Shown in pieces: positions 45,450 through 53,972 of a stretch of DNA of 58,983 nucleotides. Origin of the DNA: Cyclobacterium roseum. GTDB taxonomy: Bacteria; Bacteroidota; Bacteroidia; Cytophagales; Cyclobacteriaceae. Each line of letters begins with the position of its first letter. The first letter of the stretch is position 1. The notes under the pieces were generated by a model. It saw only the letters and a list, made by a program, of their open reading frames with translations. It was not told the origin of the DNA and ran no database searches. The translations under genes and the position numbers were made by a program. Location of the stretch: the NCBI RefSeq assembly GCF_010119225.1, contig NZ_WNKF01000025.1, positions 1 through 58,983 on the forward strand. Direction: 5' to 3'.

Positions 45450-46205
45450 ATGGTAAAAGAACCTAAAAAAATTATTAATCCCTTGGTTAACCCCGAGGAA
45501 GAAGCATTTATGGCTGGTCCTCAGACCAGGTTAAAGGATTTTAAGTTTTTAATTAAAGTGATGCTTGAATTTATACGCGGATTCCGAATGCTTCATTTCG
45601 TGGGGCCTTGCGTGACCGTATTTGGCTCTGCCCGGTTTGAGCCTTCTGATTATTTTTACAAACAAGGGGTCAAGGTAGGGCAGGCAATCAGTCATTTAGG
45701 CTTTACGGTAATGACTGGGGGAGGGCCTGGCATTATGGAGGCAGCCAATAAAGGGGCGAAATTGGTGGGAGGCAAATCCGTTGGTTGTAATATTGTACTT
45801 CCTTTTGAACAGTATCCCAACACCTACCTGGACAAATACATGGATTTTAATTATTTTTTTGTGAGAAAAGTTTTGCTTTCCAAATACAGTTTTGCTTTCG
45901 TAGTGCTTCCGGGAGGGTTTGGTACGCTAGATGAGTTTTTTGAAGCATTGACCCTGATTCAGACACGGGTGATGAAGCGGTTTCCCGTAGTGTTAATGGG
46001 TAAGGAATTTCACCAGCACCTTTTCGAGCATATCCGCTCCATGGCCAGGGAGGGAACGATCAGTCAAGAGGACCTGGATTTATTTTTATTGACAGATAGC
46101 GTGGAAGAAATGGAAAATCATCTCAAAAAATACGCAATTGAGGAATTTGGATTAAAAAGAAAGAGTCCGGTGAAACCCTCTAAATTACTTGGGGAGAGCA
46201 GTTAA
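45450..46205 (+). CDS. LOG-family protein (putative nucleoside-5'-monophosphate phosphoribohydrolase)
   Basis: 251 residues. The two diagnostic motifs are GGGPGIMEAANKGA at 90-103 and PGGFGTLDE at 154-162, which bind the phosphate and catalyse N-glycosidic cleavage in cytokinin-activating LOG enzymes and AMP-hydrolysing relatives. VTVFGSARF marks the start of the Rossmann-like fold. In bacteria the true substrate is mostly unproven (AMP or other nucleotides). The N-terminal 45 residues before the core are charged and absent from the short LOG forms. Cytoplasmic; single gene with its own predicted promoter. Confidence 0.9.
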   Translation: MVKEPKKIINPLVNPEEEAFMAGPQTRLKDFKFLIKVMLEFIRGFRMLHFVGPCVTVFGSARFEPSDYFYKQGVKVGQAISHLGFTVMTGGGPGIMEAANKGAKLVGGKSVGCNIVLPFEQYPNTYLDKYMDFNYFFVRKVLLSKYSFAFVVLPGGFGTLDEFFEALTLIQTRVMKRFPVVLMGKEFHQHLFEHIRSMAREGTISQEDLDLFLLTDSVEEMENHLKKYAIEEFGLKRKSPVKPSKLLGESS

Positions 46206-46322
46206 TATCAAAATAGTAAAAATCGGTGGATTGCCTTTTTTAATTTGGCCTGATTGTTGAAAACCGAGTAGGATAAAGTGTGTATTACTTTTTAAAGGTG
46301 AATGTAGATCGTTTCAGGCCCA

Positions 46323-47651
46323 ATGAATAGCAGTTTGATAAAAGATAGAAGGAAGCATCTTGTTTTGATGGGAATTGGCCTTTCCGGAATTGAATTTCTT
46401 AAGGAATGGTTACATGAACCCGATGTTTTTCGGCTTACGATCATAGCGGAACACCCCTCGGATCTTTTCTATTTGAATGCCCTTTGTGCCCTGAAGGGAT
46501 TAAACCGATCGTTTTCAAGTGAGCTGCAGAAGCAATCTGATTTGCAATTTATAATTGCATCCGTAGAAGCAATTGATTTTGATAAAAAGAGCCTTTTGAT
46601 GCCAGATGGGCCGCTTGAATTTGATAGGTTGGTAGTCGTAAATGAATCTAAACCTAAGTTATTAATTCACCGAAAGGGTGGTTTTTTAAGGCATTTGACT
46701 ACTGCTGATGATTATATAGATTGGATTCAGGAGTCGGTCAGGGAGGCCATTGTAAGAGGCGATGGATTCGTTGCCATCGCCATCGCTGATCAATTGCAAC
46801 GAATGGGCTTGAAGGTTACACTTATCAGTACTGAGAGCAGGTTGGCAATACAAAGCATGCCGGAAGAAGAGGCATGCCTGGTAGCCAAGAAACTAAAAGC
46901 CAGCGGCATTCATCTAATTTTTAATGAAAAAATAAGCAACTATTTATTGGGTGAAAAAGGGGAAATCAGAGGCGTACGACTGGAGAATGGTGAAGAATTG
47001 GCCGGCCAGGCGGTGTTTCACGACAAGGGAAATTTCCCGGATTTTTTCTTTTTGAGAGGTCAACCGGCTTATTCAGGAGAATCGTTTCGAGTAGGCCCAA
47101 ACTATGGGTTGGAGACGAAGGATGGCATTTTTGCCATTGGTCAAAACCTAAAGGGAATCCATGCTGGTTCGGCTGAGGACCTCAAAATTCCACTATCCAC
47201 CCAGGGGATTACCCTGGCAAAGTACCTAAAGGAAAGCTCCCTACAAGAAGCGGAAACGTTTGAATGGAAAGACCCCTATCAGTTGGCGGGCCTGGAATGG
47301 TGTACGTATGGAGATTTTTCCACTTTTTGGGGAGATAGTTCACATAATTTTTACTGGGAACATCCCAACGGCGAAATAGCTTTTCGGCTCCTATTTCGTC
47401 AACATGATTATTCAATTTTGGCCTTAGCTACTTTGGGAATTACTTTTGATCAGGAATTTTTAAACAATGCTTTCACCGAGCGTTGCAAGGCATTGGATTT
47501 CATCAATAAAATGAAAAACGAAGTTTTTACCAGGGAGAGTTCTGAAGACATGATCTTGCTCATTTCCAAAGCTTTTGCAGTGGAATTCAAAGGCATAAAA
47601 AACGAAAACAGAACCTCCTTATTTGGTAAAATTCTGGAAAAGTTCCTCTAG
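46323..47651 (+). CDS. Divergent FAD/NAD-dependent oxidoreductase-like protein with eroded second Rossmann motif
   Basis: 442 residues. The FAD dinucleotide loop is intact: LMGIGLSGIEF has G17-x-G19-x-x-G22. Secondary structure order then follows the pyridine nucleotide-disulfide reductase fold (VEAIDFDKKSLLMPDGPLEFDRLVV; TTADDYIDWIQES). The NAD-binding segment, expected to read GGGxIGxExA, reads instead GDGFVAIAIADQLQRMGLKV (about 142-161), so NAD binding is doubtful. A later ETKDGIFAIGQNLKGIHAGS matches the usual second FAD-contact region (TxxxxxxAxGD), with Q in place of D. The C-terminal ~100 residues are unassigned. It may be a nitrite-reductase-large-subunit/NDH-like paralogue that lost or changed activity. 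Convergent with the next gene. Confidence 0.7.
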   Translation: MNSSLIKDRRKHLVLMGIGLSGIEFLKEWLHEPDVFRLTIIAEHPSDLFYLNALCALKGLNRSFSSELQKQSDLQFIIASVEAIDFDKKSLLMPDGPLEFDRLVVVNESKPKLLIHRKGGFLRHLTTADDYIDWIQESVREAIVRGDGFVAIAIADQLQRMGLKVTLISTESRLAIQSMPEEEACLVAKKLKASGIHLIFNEKISNYLLGEKGEIRGVRLENGEELAGQAVFHDKGNFPDFFFLRGQPAYSGESFRVGPNYGLETKDGIFAIGQNLKGIHAGSAEDLKIPLSTQGITLAKYLKESSLQEAETFEWKDPYQLAGLEWCTYGDFSTFWGDSSHNFYWEHPNGEIAFRLLFRQHDYSILALATLGITFDQEFLNNAFTERCKALDFINKMKNEVFTRESSEDMILLISKAFAVEFKGIKNENRTSLFGKILEKFL

Positions 47652-47662
47652 TTAATGGAAGT

Positions 47663-48013
47663 TTAGGTATCTTCACTGCAATCAAGTTCTTGGATCCGGG
47701 TTTCGGCCTCGTCCATTTCATTTTGCCATTCTGAGCGGCTCTGACCGGTTAGGGTGGAGCAATTTCCATAGGGACGTAGTGCCTCCAAAAAGGCTTCCGA
47801 AGCAGATCTAAAGTTTTCACAGGTAGTCGGACCTGGGTTTTGTGCCCGGGCAATCGCAGCCTGTGACATGGCATTTATTTCATCCTGGAGTTCGATCGAC
47901 CATCGAACGGAGCAGGATCCCACATCATTATCCTCTCCTACGGAACAACCAACGTTTAGGAAACAAAAGAGCAATGGTAAGGCTGCAATCAGTGATTTTT
48001 TTAAAAATTTCAT
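47663..48013 (-). CDS. Small cysteine-rich lipoprotein of unknown function
   Basis: 116 residues with a clear lipobox (LNVGC, Cys23). The mature part is acidic and helical and has four further cysteines (GSCSV, TTCENF, GNCST, DCSEDT) spaced to allow two disulfides in the periplasm. I recognise no family. The start is the ATG at 48013. It is convergent with the oxidoreductase-like gene (11 bp apart). The 304-bp gap to the next gene (48014-48317) is AT-rich, and a 68-codon hydrophobic minus frame in it is not convincing. Confidence 0.75.
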   Translation of the reverse strand: MKFLKKSLIAALPLLFCFLNVGCSVGEDNDVGSCSVRWSIELQDEINAMSQAAIARAQNPGPTTCENFRSASEAFLEALRPYGNCSTLTGQSRSEWQNEMDEAETRIQELDCSEDT

Positions 48014-48317
48014 AATTATTTATTTACGTTTAATCGTTTAACAAACTTTAAATTAAAAAATACTTTTTGAAATGTAAAATAAGCTGCTAAATAATAGCAT
48101 TAAAAAGCTAAAATTTAGATGTAAAAGGAATGCTTGTACCGTAATGAACCCCATTAATAGAAATGAGTTGGTTTTTTCAGAATAGAAAACTGAACTACTG
48201 ACCTTGCTCCCGTAGCCCTCCAATCTGCCTTCCATCTGAATATTTTCACTGCTATACAAACATTTGTTTGGTAGCGGAGTTTATTCTAAAAGAGGAAAAA
48301 ATAATCATTCAATCAAT

Positions 48318-48737
48318 ATGGGACTCAAAGAAAATATACAGGAAATAGCGGATAGAGCGGTGAATGGCGTGTCGGATACTTATGATGGATCCAAAGAGAT
48401 TCTTATCAAAGATGCTATTTTCATAAGAGACAAAGGTTGTCTAACGAAAATTGCCTATTCCGAGATCGTTTATCTCAAAGGAGATGGCAATTATACGACC
48501 TTGGTGACCAGGGAAAAAAGTTTTTCATTACGAAATATTTTAAAAGAGTTTGAGGAAATTTTGCCGACGGAATCGTTCCTCAGAATTCATAAATCCTTTA
48601 TAGTAAACCTGGAAGAGATCCGAACCATTTCGCCCAAAGAGGTATCCGTTCGTAACGAAAAGGTTCCTGTGGGGAGGACCTATTACCAAACACTCATCAG
48701 TGGCGTTCAAAAGTTGGGTAGCAACGGATTCGATTAA
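48318..48737 (+). CDS. LytTR-domain DNA-binding protein without receiver domain
   Basis: The frame reaches a TTG at 48264, but the ATG at 48318 (MGLKENIQEIADRAV) is the better start; 139 residues. Residues 1-40 are a short helical segment with no receiver or PAS domain. The LytTR fold occupies about 41-125 (IVYLKGDGNYTTLVT; SFLRIHKSFIVNLEEI; VPVGRTYY). LytTR proteins usually sit behind a CheY-like receiver in a two-component pair; this one has none and no kinase gene is nearby. It may respond to another input or be regulated at the expression level. Convergent with queA, only 4 bp between stops. Confidence 0.88.
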   Translation: MGLKENIQEIADRAVNGVSDTYDGSKEILIKDAIFIRDKGCLTKIAYSEIVYLKGDGNYTTLVTREKSFSLRNILKEFEEILPTESFLRIHKSFIVNLEEIRTISPKEVSVRNEKVPVGRTYYQTLISGVQKLGSNGFD

Positions 48738-48741
48738 AAGA

Positions 48742-49962
48742 TTAGACCTCCAATTTATTGTACCATAGCAAACTGCTGTCTCCGTAGCTCAAAAACCGGT
48801 ATTCATTCTTTAAGGCTTCTTCATAAATTACCCTCCATTGTTGACGGGTGAAGGCCGCAATCAGCAATATTAGGGTAGAACAGGGTTGATGAAAATTAGT
48901 TACCAGTCCATTGCAGACCCTGAAGCGATAGCCAGGAAAAATAAAAATCTCCGTGGCACCGATCAGCTGGGTCTGATGGGTGTTATCCATGTGGGCCAAA
49001 ATGGCTTCAAAGCTTTTTTCTTTGGAAATGTTTTTTTCCTCGCCAGTGTAGGGTTCTAACTTTCCTACCTGAAACTCAGTATTGGACCCCGAAATTAGTT
49101 TAACCCCGTACCAATACAAGCTTTCCAGGGATCGCAAGGAGGTGGTGCCGACCGCCACTATATTTCCCCGGGTACGGCACAAATTTTCGATATTTTCTTT
49201 AGAAAAGACCATTTGTTCCCGATGCATGGGATGCTCCAAAATATTTTGATGCTTAATCGGCAAAAATGTACCTGCTCCCACGTGAAGGGTAAGGTAGTGA
49301 AGGGGGATGTTTCTTTTTTTGAGTTCCTCCAGGGTCTTTTCGGTAAAATGAAGTCCGGCAGTGGGAGCCGCCACTGCTCCCTGAATCTTTGAATAGACCG
49401 TTTGGTATCTTGATTTATCCGAGTCATCTGCTTTTCTATTCAGGTAGGGAGGGAGCGGTACTTCTCCGCTAGCTTCCACAATGGAGGCAAAGGTAAGTTC
49501 AGCCGGATCCCAACTGAATTCCACTGCTTTCGTTTCCTTTGAAAGTAATTTTGCCCGGAGTACTATATTTTGCTGGTTTACAAGTATTTCGCATGCAATC
49601 TGCTCACCTTCCTTCCACCGCTTTAGGTTTCCCACCATGCATTCCCAGACCACCGGCCCATGACTGCCCATGCTCTGTGGAATAAGCGTTGAGGGCTTCA
49701 GTGGGTTTAGTAAAAAGAGCTCGATAGCCGCGCCGGTAGGCTTTCTAAAATGCAGTCTGGCGGGAATTACCTTGGTATCATTGAATACCAATTGCGTATT
49801 GGCAGGCAAGATCGTAGGTAGGTCTGAAAAATGTGCATGTTGAATTTCTCCCTTTTCATAATGAAGTAATTTGGAAGCATCGCGCTTTTTCAAGGGGTAT
49901 TTGGCGATGAAAGCGTCCGGTAAATGGTAGTCGTAGTCCTTAAGGTTAGGGGTAATCTCCAT
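48742..49962 (-). CDS. queA: S-adenosylmethionine:tRNA ribosyltransferase-isomerase
   Basis: I take the ATG at 49962 (MEITPNLKDYDY) rather than the TTG two codons upstream; 406 residues, longer than the ~350-residue proteobacterial form but usual for Bacteroidota. Family text: PLKKRDASKLL near the start, FNDTKVIPARLHF, GAVAAPTAGLHFTEKTLEEL, and LHVGAGTFLPIK. VTNFHQPCSTLILLIAAF lies near the C-terminus. It adds the ribosyl group of SAM to preQ1 in tRNA to form epoxyqueuosine, the penultimate queuosine step. No other queuosine gene is adjacent, and no preQ1 riboswitch was seen in the 182-bp divergent gap to menC. Confidence 0.95.
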   Translation of the reverse strand: MEITPNLKDYDYHLPDAFIAKYPLKKRDASKLLHYEKGEIQHAHFSDLPTILPANTQLVFNDTKVIPARLHFRKPTGAAIELFLLNPLKPSTLIPQSMGSHGPVVWECMVGNLKRWKEGEQIACEILVNQQNIVLRAKLLSKETKAVEFSWDPAELTFASIVEASGEVPLPPYLNRKADDSDKSRYQTVYSKIQGAVAAPTAGLHFTEKTLEELKKRNIPLHYLTLHVGAGTFLPIKHQNILEHPMHREQMVFSKENIENLCRTRGNIVAVGTTSLRSLESLYWYGVKLISGSNTEFQVGKLEPYTGEEKNISKEKSFEAILAHMDNTHQTQLIGATEIFIFPGYRFRVCNGLVTNFHQPCSTLILLIAAFTRQQWRVIYEEALKNEYRFLSYGDSSLLWYNKLEV

Positions 49963-50144
49963 GTGCAATGTCTGGTAATCCTTTCAATTTTAAATTCGGG
50001 CAAATATAGCGTTTTTAGGCCAATTGCCTGTCACCGGACCTTGTACAGATACGACTATTTGGGAGGTCATTACCAGGATTTGGGAATAAAAGGGTGTCGG
50101 GATTAAAAGAAAATGCGCATATTTGAACCTATTTAAAGACGGAA

Positions 50145-51242
50145 ATGACTCAAACCTTTAAAGTCAAAGCAGCCATCAAGCCCTACATCCTGGATTTCGC
50201 TTTCGATGCAGGTACCAGTAGGGGGGTATTGAAAGATAAACAAACCCACTTTATCCGGGTCCAATCCCCTGTTTTTCCTGAAATCTATGGGATAGGAGAG
50301 GCAGGACCCTTAAAAGGGCTAAGTCCGGATGACCGTCCGGATTTTATGGACCGGGCGATGGAAGTTTTAGGAGAACTGGAGAACATTCCTTTTTCAACGG
50401 AACCCACAAAAATCCTACAGATACTTTCTGAGGCAGGGCTAGAAGAGTTCCCCAGCCTCCGGTTTGGCCTGGAGACAGCCATGTTGGACTTAGTAAACGG
50501 GGGTATAAGGAAAATTCTTCCCAACCGTTTCTATGAGTACGGCACGGAAATCCCCATCAACGGACTTATCTGGATGGGTGAAAAGCCATTTATGAAGCAG
50601 CAGATAGAACAAAAGTTGCAGCAGGGCTTTGATTGCATCAAGATGAAAATTGGTGCCATTGATTTTGAATCGGAGCTGGCCTTACTGGAGTCGATCCGAG
50701 AAAAATACAGCAAAGAACAAATCACATTAAGGGTAGATGCCAACGGTGCTTTTAATCCAAATGAGGCCATGGGTAAGCTGAATCGATTGGCAAAACTGGG
50801 AATTCATAGTATTGAACAGCCTATTGGTCCAGGAAATGGGAAAGCCATGGCTGAATTGTGCCGAACATCCCCCATTCCGATTGCGCTGGATGAAGAATTA
50901 ATCGGTATCCACGATATCCAGGAGAAAAAAGCCCTACTGGAGGATCTTAAACCGGCCTACCTGATTTTGAAGCCCAGCTTAGTAGGCGGGATTCTGGCAA
51001 CAAAAGAGTGGATCAGTCTTGCTGAGGATTTGGGAATCGGATGGTGGATGACCTCTGCGTTGGAAAGTAATATCGGGCTAAATGCCATTGCTCAATTGAC
51101 CTCTTCCCTAAATCCTGTACTCCCGCAAGGGCTGGGAACAGGGATGCTTTACCGGAATAACGTTTCGTCCCCTTTGGTGATTTCTACGGGGAAATTAAAG
51201 TATGATAAACATAAATCCTGGTCTATTCCGGATTGGGATTGA
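50145..51242 (+). CDS. menC: o-Succinylbenzoate synthase (enolase superfamily)
   Basis: 365 residues. Enolase-superfamily catalytic residues can be placed: KxK at K166/K168 (CIKMKIG), metal ligands D198 (VDANGAF), E224 (HSIEQP) and D249 (IALDEELIG), and the second lysine K276 (ILKPSLVGG). INGLIWMG, the capping PEIYGIGEAGPLKG, WWMTSALESNIGLNAIAQ and PQGLGTGMLYRNN are the Bacteroidota MenC spelling. Dipeptide epimerases share the fold but not these strings. It dehydrates SHCHC to o-succinylbenzoate in menaquinone synthesis. The other men genes are not in the window. Confidence 0.92.
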   Translation: MTQTFKVKAAIKPYILDFAFDAGTSRGVLKDKQTHFIRVQSPVFPEIYGIGEAGPLKGLSPDDRPDFMDRAMEVLGELENIPFSTEPTKILQILSEAGLEEFPSLRFGLETAMLDLVNGGIRKILPNRFYEYGTEIPINGLIWMGEKPFMKQQIEQKLQQGFDCIKMKIGAIDFESELALLESIREKYSKEQITLRVDANGAFNPNEAMGKLNRLAKLGIHSIEQPIGPGNGKAMAELCRTSPIPIALDEELIGIHDIQEKKALLEDLKPAYLILKPSLVGGILATKEWISLAEDLGIGWWMTSALESNIGLNAIAQLTSSLNPVLPQGLGTGMLYRNNVSSPLVISTGKLKYDKHKSWSIPDWD

Positions 51243-51357
51243 TTAGGCAATTTTCTTTCGAGTTTATGGTTTGGAAAGGCATGCAAAACATATAGTTTTC
51301 AACAAGAAAAAATACCAACCCTATCAGTAAATCTTCCACCAACGATGCTGCAAACCA

Positions 51358-52782
51358 ATGATATTTGATGCTTCCTTTCGGTATATTCTGACGCTATCGC
51401 TGATTGCGGCGATAGGTGGTTTTTTGTTTGGATACGATACGGCAGTGGTGTCCGGAACCATAGGTCAGGTAAGCGAGCTTTTCGATTTGGATGCCATGTC
51501 TCAGGGATGGTATGTGGGCTGTGCCTTGCTGGGATCTATTTTGGGAGTAACCATTTCCGGGCGGTTGGCAGATCTTATTGGCAGGAAAAAGGTGATGCTA
51601 CTGGCAGCCCTTTTGTTTGCGGTATCTGCCTTGGGATGTGCTTTGGCACCTTCTTTTTTTTCACTCGTCATTTTCAGGATCATTGGCGGAGCGGGTATTG
51701 GAATGGTTTCCATCGTATCTCCCATGTACATTTCAGAGGTGGCGCCAGCCAAGATCCGGGGCAGCCTGGTCTCCCTGTATCAATTGGCCATAACCGTAGG
51801 TTTTCTAGGGGCTTACCTGGTGAATTTTCAGCTATTGGAATGGTCAGCAACGGACCTTTTTAGCGAGCAGAAGCCCTGGGATTTGGTTTTTCACCAGCAG
51901 GTATGGAGGGGAATGCTTGGGATGGAACTACTGCCCGCATTGTTTTTTCTACTGGTATTGTTTATCATACCGGAAAGTCCCCGATGGTTAGTTATCAACC
52001 AACGTGCGGATCGTGCTGAAAGGGTGTTTAGCCGGCTATATCCGGATAGGAAGTTGGCGAAAATTAAAATAGAGGAGGTAAGAAAACAGGCAGCTAAGAC
52101 CAGCGAATCCAACTTCGAGCTGTTGAAAAACCCGAAGATCCTCCGGCCCGTTCTCTATGGGATGGCGATTGCGGTATTAGGGCAGTTTATGGGCGTAAAT
52201 GCCGTATTGTATTACGGTCCCGGGATTTTTGAGCAAAGTGGATTATCCGGTGGGGATGCCTTGTTTTATCAGGTAATGGTAGGCTTGGTCAATGTTCTGA
52301 CCACTATTTTGGCCCTGTTGATCATTGATAAAGTGGGTAGAAAAAAGCTGGTGTATTTTGGGGTAAGCGGAATGATTCTTAGCTTACTTTTGATCAGTTT
52401 CTATTTCTATGCTGGTTCTAATTTAGGTTTGTCCTCCTTATTGTTGTTGACCTTGTTTTTAATGTATATTTTCTGCACCGCCATCAGCATTTCAGCGGTA
52501 ATCTTTGTGTTGCTTTCGGAAATGTACCCCAACAAAATACGGGGGCTGGCCATGTCTATTGCCGGATTTTCCTTATGGGTAGGGACCTATCTGGTGGGGC
52601 AATTGACCCCCTGGTTTTTGGAAAAACTGGGCCCCTCGGGGACCTTCATGTTCTTTGCGTTGATGTGTTTCCCTTACCTGTACCTTATTTGGAAGAAAAT
52701 CCCGGAAACTTCAGGCAGGAGCCTGGAGGACATTGAATCGTATTGGTTAGGAGACCAAAAAGACCAACATAATAGCATATGA
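51358..52782 (+). CDS. Sugar porter MFS transporter
   Basis: 474 residues with about 12 transmembrane segments. Sugar-porter signatures: GYDTAVVSG in TM1, GRLADLIGRKKVM in the 2-3 loop (about 67-80), PESPRWLV near 204, and GRKKLVYFGVSG in the 8-9 loop. It resembles XylE/GLUT-type proton-sugar symporters. The AGE epimerase gene begins 4 bp before its stop (ATGA overlap), a strong sign of translational coupling, so its substrate is probably the epimerase's sugar. Confidence 0.93.
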   Translation: MIFDASFRYILTLSLIAAIGGFLFGYDTAVVSGTIGQVSELFDLDAMSQGWYVGCALLGSILGVTISGRLADLIGRKKVMLLAALLFAVSALGCALAPSFFSLVIFRIIGGAGIGMVSIVSPMYISEVAPAKIRGSLVSLYQLAITVGFLGAYLVNFQLLEWSATDLFSEQKPWDLVFHQQVWRGMLGMELLPALFFLLVLFIIPESPRWLVINQRADRAERVFSRLYPDRKLAKIKIEEVRKQAAKTSESNFELLKNPKILRPVLYGMAIAVLGQFMGVNAVLYYGPGIFEQSGLSGGDALFYQVMVGLVNVLTTILALLIIDKVGRKKLVYFGVSGMILSLLLISFYFYAGSNLGLSSLLLLTLFLMYIFCTAISISAVIFVLLSEMYPNKIRGLAMSIAGFSLWVGTYLVGQLTPWFLEKLGPSGTFMFFALMCFPYLYLIWKKIPETSGRSLEDIESYWLGDQKDQHNSI

Positions 52783-53933
52783 AACAGTATCTGGATACGT
52801 ACAAAAACGAACTTCTCGATCAGGTGATTCCTTTTTGGCGGCAACATAGCCCTGATAAAGAGCAGGGCGGGTATTTTACCTGTTTGGATCAAAAGGGAAA
52901 GGTTTATGATACCGATAAATTTGTCTGGTTACAAGCCCGGCAGGTATGGTTCTTTTCCATGCTTTGCGAAAAGGTGGAAACCAATCCTGACTGGTTGAAT
53001 TTGGCCAGAGATGGTGCTCGGTTTCTTCAAAAACATGGCAGTGATGCGCAGGGTAATTTTTATTTTTCGTTGAACAGAGCCGGTGAGCCCTTGGTGCAGC
53101 CATACAACATTTTTTCGGACTGTTTTGCAGCCATGGCCTTTTCGGCACTATATAAAGTGGATCAGCAGGAAGAATATGCCCACCTGGCAGTAAGTACCTT
53201 TGAAAACATCCTCTCGCGAAGAAGCAATCCCAAAGAGAAGTACAATAAGGCTTTTCCCGGTACCCGAAACCTGAAGAGTTTTGCGCTTCCCATGATTTTG
53301 AGCAACCTCACCCTGGAAATGGAGTCTTTGTTGGATGAAGAGCTGGTGCAAGAGCTGGTGTCAGGAGTCATTCACGAAGTGATGGATGTGTTTCTGGATC
53401 CCCATTCGGGCTTGGTCCTGGAAAATGTGTTGGAAGATGGCAGCTTCTGTGATTCCTTTGAGGGAAGACTGACTAGCCCGGGGCACGCTATAGAAGCCAT
53501 GTGGTTTATGCTGGACCTCTCGAAGCGATTTGGTGATCCAACATTAAGGGACAGAGCCATTGAGACGGGATTGCGAACGCTGGAACACGGTTGGGATTCC
53601 AAATACGGTGGCATTTATTATTTTTTGGATATCAAAGGTCATCCGCCCGATAAACTGGAATGGAATCAGAAGTTATGGTGGGTTCACCTGGAATGCCTGG
53701 TATTTCTGGCCAAAGCATTCCAGATGACCGGGGATCCGGTTTGTCAAAGTTGGTTCGAAAAAGTGCATGCGTACACCTGGACCCATTTCAAAGACCCGGA
53801 CTATCCGGAATGGTTTGGATACCTGGACCGGTATGGTAAGGTGCAGCTACCTTTGAAGGGAGGAAAGTGGAAAGGCTGTTTTCACGTACCCAGGGGCCTT
53901 TATCAGGTTTGGCAATCACTAGCTCAATTATAA
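52779..53933 (+). CDS. AGE-family (N-acylglucosamine 2-) epimerase
   Basis: 384 residues, with (alpha/alpha)6-barrel landmarks: FVWLQARQVWFFSMLC, PGHAIEAMWFML near 230 carrying a catalytic histidine, KLWWVHLECLV with the second histidine, and the ending KGGKWKGCFHVPRGLYQVW. The RxxW and HxxE pattern fits the AGE/renin-binding-protein branch that interconverts GlcNAc and ManNAc. Cellobiose 2-epimerases and mannose isomerases share much of it, so the substrate needs testing. Translationally coupled to the sugar porter (4-bp overlap). No nanA (sialic acid lyase) or sialidase gene is in the window. Confidence 0.9.
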   Translation: MKQYLDTYKNELLDQVIPFWRQHSPDKEQGGYFTCLDQKGKVYDTDKFVWLQARQVWFFSMLCEKVETNPDWLNLARDGARFLQKHGSDAQGNFYFSLNRAGEPLVQPYNIFSDCFAAMAFSALYKVDQQEEYAHLAVSTFENILSRRSNPKEKYNKAFPGTRNLKSFALPMILSNLTLEMESLLDEELVQELVSGVIHEVMDVFLDPHSGLVLENVLEDGSFCDSFEGRLTSPGHAIEAMWFMLDLSKRFGDPTLRDRAIETGLRTLEHGWDSKYGGIYYFLDIKGHPPDKLEWNQKLWWVHLECLVFLAKAFQMTGDPVCQSWFEKVHAYTWTHFKDPDYPEWFGYLDRYGKVQLPLKGGKWKGCFHVPRGLYQVWQSLAQL

Positions 53934-53972
53934 GTTTAAATAATCATCCATCAGCCCAAAATTTGTAATCGT

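Noticed and set aside
48053-48259. 68-codon hydrophobic minus-strand ORF
   Set aside because: AT-rich background favours hydrophobic codons, with no start context or family match.
52779-53933. Complete sialic-acid/ManNAc catabolic operon
   Set aside because: The AGE epimerase is present but no N-acetylneuraminate lyase, ManNAc kinase, sialidase or deacetylase/deaminase pair is nearby.
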